Shown: piece after piece, positions 6,104 to 9,707 of the stretch
Position numbering within the stretch: the first letter of the stretch is position 1
Layout of the letters: the number at the start of each line of letters is the position of its first letter
The notes under the pieces: model-generated
The model's input: the letters and a program-made list of their open reading frames with translations, nothing else
Told to the model about the DNA's origin: nothing
Databases searched by the model: none
Program-made: the position numbers and the translations under genes
Origin: JADJOY01 sp964450125
GTDB taxonomy: Bacteria; JADJOY01
Assembly (NCBI GenBank): GCA_964450125.1
Contig: CAYVDO010000316.1
Span: 1 to 9,707 of the forward strand
Length of the DNA: 9,707 nucleotides
Direction of reading: 5' to 3'

Positions 6104-7396
6104 TCAGAGCTTGAACACGTTCTCGCGGCGTTCGCTCACCGCGTTCCGCGTATCGAGGACCAGCGACGCGGTGCGAGCGACACCGCTCCAGTCGATGCTC
6201 TGGTGGTCGGTCACGATCACCACGGCGTCCGCGGCCCGAAGGCGCTCCGCGTCGAGCGGAACGCTGGCGAGATCCAGCGGGCCGTGGCTGAGCTCGGGGA
6301 CGTAGGGGTCGTGGTAGCTGATCTCGGCGCCGGCCTCGCGCAGGAGCTCGAGGATGTCGAGCGCCGGCGATTCACGCACGTCGGAAACGTTCTTCTTGTA
6401 CGCGACACCCACCACCAGCACCTGGGCGCCGTTCAAGCATTTGCGGCGGGAGTTGAGGGCGTGGATCAACCGATTGACCACGTACCGTGGCATGGCTGCG
6501 TTGATCTCCCCCGCCAGCTCGATGAAACGCGCATTGTAGTTGAGCAGCTTGAGCTTCCACGAGAGGTAATGCGGATCGATCGGGATGCAGTGCCCGCCCA
6601 AGCCCGGCCCCGGATAGAACGGATGGAAGCCGAAGGGCTTGGTGGCGGCGGCATCGATCACCTCCCAGACGTCGAGCTTGAGCCGATCGCACATGATGGC
6701 GATCTCATTCACCAGACCGATGTTGACCGCGCGGAAGGTGTTCTCGAGGAGCTTGACCATCTCCGCGGTCTGCGTCGACGAGACCAGCACCACGCGCTCC
6801 ACTGCCTTCTCGTAGAGCGCCTTGGCGACGGCACCGCAGCTCGGCGTCGCGCCGCCGATGATCTTGGGTGTGTTGCGGGTGTGGAAACGCGGATTACCGG
6901 GATCCACGCGCTCCGGCGAGAAAGCCAAGAACACGTCGGTGCCCACCGTCAGGCCGTCGGCCTCCAGGATCGGGCGGACGACCTCCTCGGTGGTGCCGGG
7001 GTACGTGGTGCTCTCCAGGGTGACGAGCTGTCCCGGATGCAGCCGACGGCGCACCGCCTCGGCCGCTTCCACGATGTACGAGATGTCGGGGTCCTTGCTC
7101 TTGCGCAGCGGGGTGGGCACGCAGATGCTCACCGCGTCGACCTTCGCGAGCGCGTCGAAGTCGGTGGTGGCGGTCAGCCTGCCGCTCTCCACCAGCGGCC
7201 TCAGTCGCTCGTCGGGAATGTCCGAGATGTAGCTCGCGCCAGCGCAAACCTGGCTGACCCGTCCCGCGTCGATGTCGAAGCCGGTGACCGCGAATCCGGC
7301 CTCCGCGAACTCGACGGCGAGCGGCAAGCCGACGTAGCCCAGCCCGATGACTCCGACGTGCGCCTCGTTGCGCTGAACCTTCTCGAACAGGGTCAC
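6104..7396 (-). CDS. wbpA: UDP-N-acetylhexosamine 6-dehydrogenase (WbpA/WecC/TviB type)
   Basis: 430 residues, cytoplasmic, usual length. It oxidises C6 of a UDP-HexNAc to the uronic acid in two NAD+-dependent steps, supplying an acidic sugar for surface glycans. Seen: NAD-binding VGVIGLGYVGLPLA (14-27), ICVPTPLRKS (91-100), TLESTTYPGTTEE (126-138), FSPERVDPGN (159-168), Lys215 in MVKLLENT, ATKPFGFHPFYPGPGLGGHC (251-270) with catalytic Cys270, and a C-terminal UDP-binding domain with VGVAYKKNVSDVRESPA. The motifs around Cys270 and PERVDPGN favour the WbpA/TviB branch over UDP-glucose dehydrogenase; GlcNAc versus GalNAc or ManNAc cannot be settled. Start: GTG 7396 overlaps the TGA of the DUF4124 gene by 4 bp, with GAGGAGAAGAAG upstream. 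A glycan-locus marker and the best-supported enzyme here. Confidence 0.95.
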   Translation of the reverse strand: MTLFEKVQRNEAHVGVIGLGYVGLPLAVEFAEAGFAVTGFDIDAGRVSQVCAGASYISDIPDERLRPLVESGRLTATTDFDALAKVDAVSICVPTPLRKSKDPDISYIVEAAEAVRRRLHPGQLVTLESTTYPGTTEEVVRPILEADGLTVGTDVFLAFSPERVDPGNPRFHTRNTPKIIGGATPSCGAVAKALYEKAVERVVLVSSTQTAEMVKLLENTFRAVNIGLVNEIAIMCDRLKLDVWEVIDAAATKPFGFHPFYPGPGLGGHCIPIDPHYLSWKLKLLNYNARFIELAGEINAAMPRYVVNRLIHALNSRRKCLNGAQVLVVGVAYKKNVSDVRESPALDILELLREAGAEISYHDPYVPELSHGPLDLASVPLDAERLRAADAVVIVTDHQSIDWSGVARTASLVLDTRNAVSERRENVFKL

Positions 7397-8064
7397 GGTT
7401 TCTTCTTCTCCTCGGTCGTTTCCATGCCCGGCAGCACCAGCCACGACGGATCGGCCTCCGCGGTCCGCGCACGCTTCTTGAGGACGTCGACCGCTTTGTC
7501 GGCGTCCTCGGCCTCCTTGCGGGCTTTCGCCAGCTCGTCCCGATACTTGGTGCGATCGGCGGGACGACCGTACGTGAGCACCACGTTCCCGGCCTCGAGC
7601 CGCTGCAACGCGCCCGCAGCAGCCGTCTGGCGATTGAGCGCCGCCGCCATCTGCTGCTGCCACCACTGACGGTCGTGGCCCTCGTTGTCCTTCGGCACCT
7701 CCGGAACGTCCGTCGCGCCATCCGGCGCGCGGGCCGGTTCGGTGCTACGCACCACCGGATCGGCGCCGAAGCGAAAGATCTCGTCCGTGCCACCGCCACT
7801 GCGCGCTCCCGCAGCTGGCGCGCTGGCCGGGGGTGCACTTCGATCCGCCTCGGCGGCGCTCGGGGCTGGCGCGGCGCTCGGCGCGCCGCCGACCCGCACC
7901 ACCCGATCGCGGTAGGCCTCAGGCACCGCCGAGAGCCGATCCGTGACGTGCTTGGCCCCCGATTCGTCCGTCCACGCGTAGGTATCTGCCGCTGCAGGTA
8001 CCGCAACCCCGCCTGTGGCGAGCAGCGTGGCGAGCGCACACACGATCGCTGGCTTCCTGGTCAT
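7393..8064 (-). CDS. Secreted DUF4124-domain protein with C-terminal coiled coil
   Basis: 223 residues. Seen: a Sec signal peptide (1-26, ending PAAA before DTYAW) and a short DUF4124 domain at about 27-52 with its hallmark pattern TYAWTDESGAKHVTD (Tyr29, Trp31, Asp33, Gly36, His39, Thr41). A low-complexity Pro/Ala/Ser linker runs from about 58 to 115, then a segment with RQWWQQQMAAALNRQ, and a charged helix, KYRDELAKARKEAEDADKAV, likely a coiled coil. Start: ATG 8064 is chosen because GAGGAG sits 8 bases upstream; the longer TTG start at 8079 overlaps that site. Its stop overlaps the GTG of the dehydrogenase gene by 4 bp, so the two are probably translated together. Family knowledge: DUF4124 proteins are periplasmic or envelope proteins of unknown role, often found beside unrelated enzymes. 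A link to glycan assembly is inference. Confidence 0.85.
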   Translation of the reverse strand: MTRKPAIVCALATLLATGGVAVPAAADTYAWTDESGAKHVTDRLSAVPEAYRDRVVRVGGAPSAAPAPSAAEADRSAPPASAPAAGARSGGGTDEIFRFGADPVVRSTEPARAPDGATDVPEVPKDNEGHDRQWWQQQMAAALNRQTAAAGALQRLEAGNVVLTYGRPADRTKYRDELAKARKEAEDADKAVDVLKKRARTAEADPSWLVLPGMETTEEKKKP

Positions 8065-8158
8065 CGCGTCTCTCCTCAACGCGCCGCGTGCGGCGCTCGC
8101 GACCGAAGCCCGAAGCCGGCGAGGAGGAAACCGCTCTCGCTGCGCGGGCCGCGATCAT
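7919..8158 (-). other. Small ORF with strong ribosome binding site overlapping the DUF4124 gene out of frame
   Basis: ATG at 8158 is preceded by GAGGAGGG (8175-8168) at a 9-base spacing, the best Shine-Dalgarno match I noticed in the window. It opens a 79-residue frame that runs through the gap and into the first 146 bases of the DUF4124 gene in another frame. The peptide is Arg/Ala-rich with no recognisable domain, and its second half is simply the shadow frame. It might be a leader peptide or a chance match; I do not count it as a gene. Confidence 0.2.
8081..8096 (-). other. Hairpin just upstream of the DUF4124 ribosome binding site
   Basis: GCGCCG and CGGCGC form a 6-bp stem with a 4-base loop, 3 bases before the stretch GAGGAG that serves ATG 8064. 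It may influence access to the ribosome binding site. A tandem CGAAGCC repeat lies nearby at about 8104-8117. Confidence 0.25.
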
Positions 8159-8182
8159 GATACGCGACCCTCCTCGATGCAA
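8154..8182 (-). promoter_or_regulatory. Possible promoter for the DUF4124-dehydrogenase operon
   Basis: Read on the minus strand, TTGCAT (8182-8177) and CATGAT (8159-8154) are spaced by 17 bases; each matches 4 of 6 consensus positions. The -10 lies in the palindrome ATCATGAT (8154-8161), the most AT-rich patch of the 134-bp gap 8065-8198. This gap is the largest in the minus-strand run, which is why an internal promoter is plausible here. The prediction rests only on weak consensus matches and conflicts with the small-ORF reading of the same bases. Confidence 0.27.
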
Positions 8183-8198
8183 GGCGGAACGTGTGCCT

Positions 8199-8879
8199 TC
8201 ACAACGTGCCGTGCTCGCCGAAACGGGCCAGGATACGCGCGGTGCGCGGCGCGCGCGCCGCGATGCGTGGGTCGGTGAGCTCGCGGCGAAGCCGCACCAA
8301 ATCTGCGGGCACGTCGACGTCCGCCCAACCGGGCAAGAGCTCGGCCCGCAGGCCGAGCGCGTGAACACGCGCCAGCGTCGCGTCGAGCACATCCGCCGTG
8401 CTCAGGGGCACGTCGAAGATCTCGGGCACGGGACGCGTGAGGCCGAGCGCGTAGTAGCCGCCGTCCGGGTCGGGGCCGATCACCACGTCCACCCCAGCGG
8501 CGAGCCGCGCGAGTGCGTCTGTGACGTGCTCGAGCGGCAGCGTGGGTAGATCCGTGCCGAGCAACAGCACACGCGTAGCACCGGCGGCGAGCCCATCGTC
8601 GACGGCGGCGCGCATACGTTCCCCCAAACCGGCGCCGCGTTGCGCGACGCACAGGAAACGCGCGCGGTACGGATCGAGCCAGGCAGCGTCGACACACGGT
8701 GGCCACGTCGCCAACACGTGCTCGACGCCGTCGAGCGTGGCCACGCGCTCGCAGAGATCCTCGAGAAACGCCCGATAGAGTCGCGCGGCACCCGCGAAGC
8801 CGAGAACGCTCGCCAGTCGTGTCTTCACCGCGCCCGGCTGCGGCTCCTTCGCCATCAGCACGAGGCGCGCGCGACTCAC
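8199..8879 (-). CDS. DUF2064 / TIGR04282-family nucleotidyl- or glycosyltransferase-like protein
   Basis: 226 residues, GT-A-like fold, cytoplasmic. Seen: the nucleotide-binding loop MAKEPQPGAVKTRL (9-22), the metal-site strand LLLGTDLPTLP (105-115) and the family signature GPDPDGGYYALGL (135-147). Family knowledge: TIGR04282 members are called arsenosugar-biosynthesis glycosyltransferases because some sit beside the radical SAM protein ArsS. Many others have no such neighbour, and the fold also resembles CofC-type nucleotidyltransferases. No ArsS gene is visible here, so I would not infer arsenic chemistry. Start: GTG 8879 overlaps the TGA of the TPR membrane protein gene (GTGA), and a strand-forming SRARLVLMAKEP follows at once; a longer frame to 8924 only adds out-of-family residues. 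The tight coupling suggests it serves the same pathway as the TPR membrane protein. Confidence 0.9.
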   Translation of the reverse strand: MSRARLVLMAKEPQPGAVKTRLASVLGFAGAARLYRAFLEDLCERVATLDGVEHVLATWPPCVDAAWLDPYRARFLCVAQRGAGLGERMRAAVDDGLAAGATRVLLLGTDLPTLPLEHVTDALARLAAGVDVVIGPDPDGGYYALGLTRPVPEIFDVPLSTADVLDATLARVHALGLRAELLPGWADVDVPADLVRLRRELTDPRIAARAPRTARILARFGEHGTL

Positions 8880-9707
8880 GAAGCCGGCCTGGCGTTCGGG
8901 TCGATGCGCGGCGTGGATGCGCACGGCGTCGTGACGCCCGAAGCGGCTGCGTCGCGCGCAGCGCCCGCATCACCCAGTGCCAGTTGCCCGAGCCAATGGG
9001 CGCGGTCGAGTCGGGCAACCTCGCTCAGCGGCTGCCAGGCACAGAGCGCCTCCTTCGCTTCCGCCTCGCGCCCGCTCTCGACCAGCGCCGGTATCCAAAT
9101 CGGCAGCACGTCGTCCGCACGGTCGGGGCGTGCGATCAAGAGCCCGTCGAGCCGTCGCAGCGCTTCCGCGGGATCCCCGCGACGGAGTGCGATCGCTGCT
9201 CGGCCGACCCGCACCGACGGCACGTTTCCGGAGAGCTCCTCGGTCCGGGCCAACGCGACGAGCGCATCGGCGTCGGCGCCACGAAGGAGTTGCACCTGCG
9301 CCAGCGCGAGCCAGGTCGCTCCATCGCGGTGAGCCGCGGCGGCGGGCTTCAGGACGCGGACGGCCGCGTCCAGCTCGCCGCGACGAACGAGCAGTCCCGC
9401 CAAGTTTCGTGGCGCCTCGGAGACACGCGGATTGATCCGCATCACCTCCCGGTACTCGGCCTCCGCCTCCTGGAAGTGACCTTCCGCGACCAAGGTCGCT
9501 GCCAAGGCGTCGTGAGCCCGCCAACTGCGCGGGCTCGCCGCGACCGTCGCGCGAGCCAGCGCGCCATCGTTCCTCCAATCGCGGCAGCGCGTGGCGCTGC
9601 GGATCGCCAGTAGCCCGACGGCGAGCAAGACCAGGACTCGCGTCACGCTGCGGCCGCGGGTATGAAACCGCGCGCCGAGCACCGCCGTCAGAACGATCAG
9701 CCCGACG
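8876..9707 (-). CDS. TPR-repeat membrane protein (TMTC-like C-terminal part), 5' end outside window
   Basis: The last 276 residues of a longer protein; the frame stays open through the right edge. Seen: a hydrophobic stretch VGLIVLTAVLGARF at the edge, then a further TM segment VTRVLVLLAVGLLAI. Next comes the junction RCRDWRNDGALARATVAASP, typical of proteins in which a multi-TM glycosyltransferase-like domain is followed by periplasmic TPRs (R..DW.D...L...T....P.S..AH). About four to five TPR units follow, for example AHDALAATLVAEGHFQEAEA with MRINP, then APRNLAGLLVRRGELDAAVR. By analogy with TMTC/DUF1736-type proteins the missing N-terminus would be a polytopic domain; that cannot be checked here. 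The stop overlaps the start of the DUF2064 gene by 4 bp. Likely membrane-bound and linked to glycan transfer, but the function is not known. Confidence 0.83.
   Translation of the reverse strand, partial: VGLIVLTAVLGARFHTRGRSVTRVLVLLAVGLLAIRSATRCRDWRNDGALARATVAASPRSWRAHDALAATLVAEGHFQEAEAEYREVMRINPRVSEAPRNLAGLLVRRGELDAAVRVLKPAAAAHRDGATWLALAQVQLLRGADADALVALARTEELSGNVPSVRVGRAAIALRRGDPAEALRRLDGLLIARPDRADDVLPIWIPALVESGREAEAKEALCAWQPLSEVARLDRAHWLGQLALGDAGAARDAAASGVTTPCASTPRIDPNARPAS

Noticed and set aside
4601..7669. A 1022-codon open frame on the plus strand
   Set aside because: It is antisense to TrmJ, the lipoprotein and the dehydrogenase, all of which have clear family motifs. Its composition (His, Arg, Gln, Glu, Leu) is what reverse complements of GC-rich genes give.
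8065..8198. Intrinsic terminator between the DUF2064 gene and the DUF4124 gene
   Set aside because: No stem followed by a T-run is found on the minus strand in this gap; the one clear stem (8081-8096) sits right before a ribosome binding site.
8199..8879. Arsenosugar biosynthesis as the role of the DUF2064 protein
   Set aside because: The family name comes from a subset next to ArsS. No radical SAM gene or other arsenic gene is in the window.
753..9196. GCGATCGC octamers (753, 927, 1686, 9189), reminiscent of HIP1-type repeats
   Set aside because: All four fall in coding sequence at Ala-Ile-Ala codons (GCG ATC GC-), so codon choice in a GC-rich genome explains them.

Overview
The window looks like a chromosomal stretch of a GC-rich Gram-negative bacterium. 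It is packed with genes, codon third positions are mostly G or C, and it encodes a Lol-type lipoprotein, a DUF4124 envelope protein and periplasm-facing membrane proteins. The mix of a membrane sulfatase-like protein, a TMTC-like TPR membrane protein, a DUF2064 transferase and a WbpA-type dehydrogenase is what I would expect of a deltaproteobacterium in the broad sense (Myxococcota, Desulfobacterota or Binatota). That placement is inference; there is no rRNA or marker gene to fix it. I see no tRNA, rRNA, CRISPR array, insertion sequence or prophage gene.

Layout, left to right. (1) 1-1108, minus: N-terminal half of a polytopic sulfatase-like (alkaline phosphatase superfamily) protein, cut by the left edge. 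(2) 1109-1220: short divergent gap. (3) 1221-2243, plus: a flippase-like / LPG-synthase-TM (UPF0104) membrane protein, the only plus-strand gene. (4) From 2185 to the right edge every gene is on the minus strand, transcribed right to left: a TPR membrane protein cut by the right edge, a DUF2064/TIGR04282 transferase, a 134-bp gap, a DUF4124 protein, a UDP-HexNAc 6-dehydrogenase (WbpA type), a coiled-coil lipoprotein, a TrmJ-like tRNA methyltransferase, a GT4 glycosyltransferase, and a second, divergent GT-B-like protein whose 3' end overlaps the plus-strand gene by 59 bp.

The minus-strand genes are tightly spaced. Three junctions are 4-bp GTGA start/stop overlaps and the others are 23-48 bp, so 2185-8064 is probably one operon and 8876-9707 plus 8199-8879 belong to the unit upstream of it. 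Functionally the window reads as a surface glycan assembly locus: a dehydrogenase making an N-acetylhexosaminuronic acid nucleotide sugar, one clear and one probable glycosyltransferase, a candidate lipid/glycan translocase-like membrane protein, and a membrane phospho- or sulfo-transfer-like protein. TrmJ looks like a housekeeping passenger. No polymerase, ligase or export gate is present, so the product is unknown.

The two very long plus-strand open frames (158-2896 and 4601-7669) are antisense shadows caused by high GC. The items most worth a second look are a proline where the sulfatase-like protein should carry its nucleophile, the start region shared by the divergent pair (possibly a leaderless transcript), the overlapping convergent tails with hairpins, and a strong ribosome binding site in front of a small out-of-frame ORF upstream of the DUF4124 gene.
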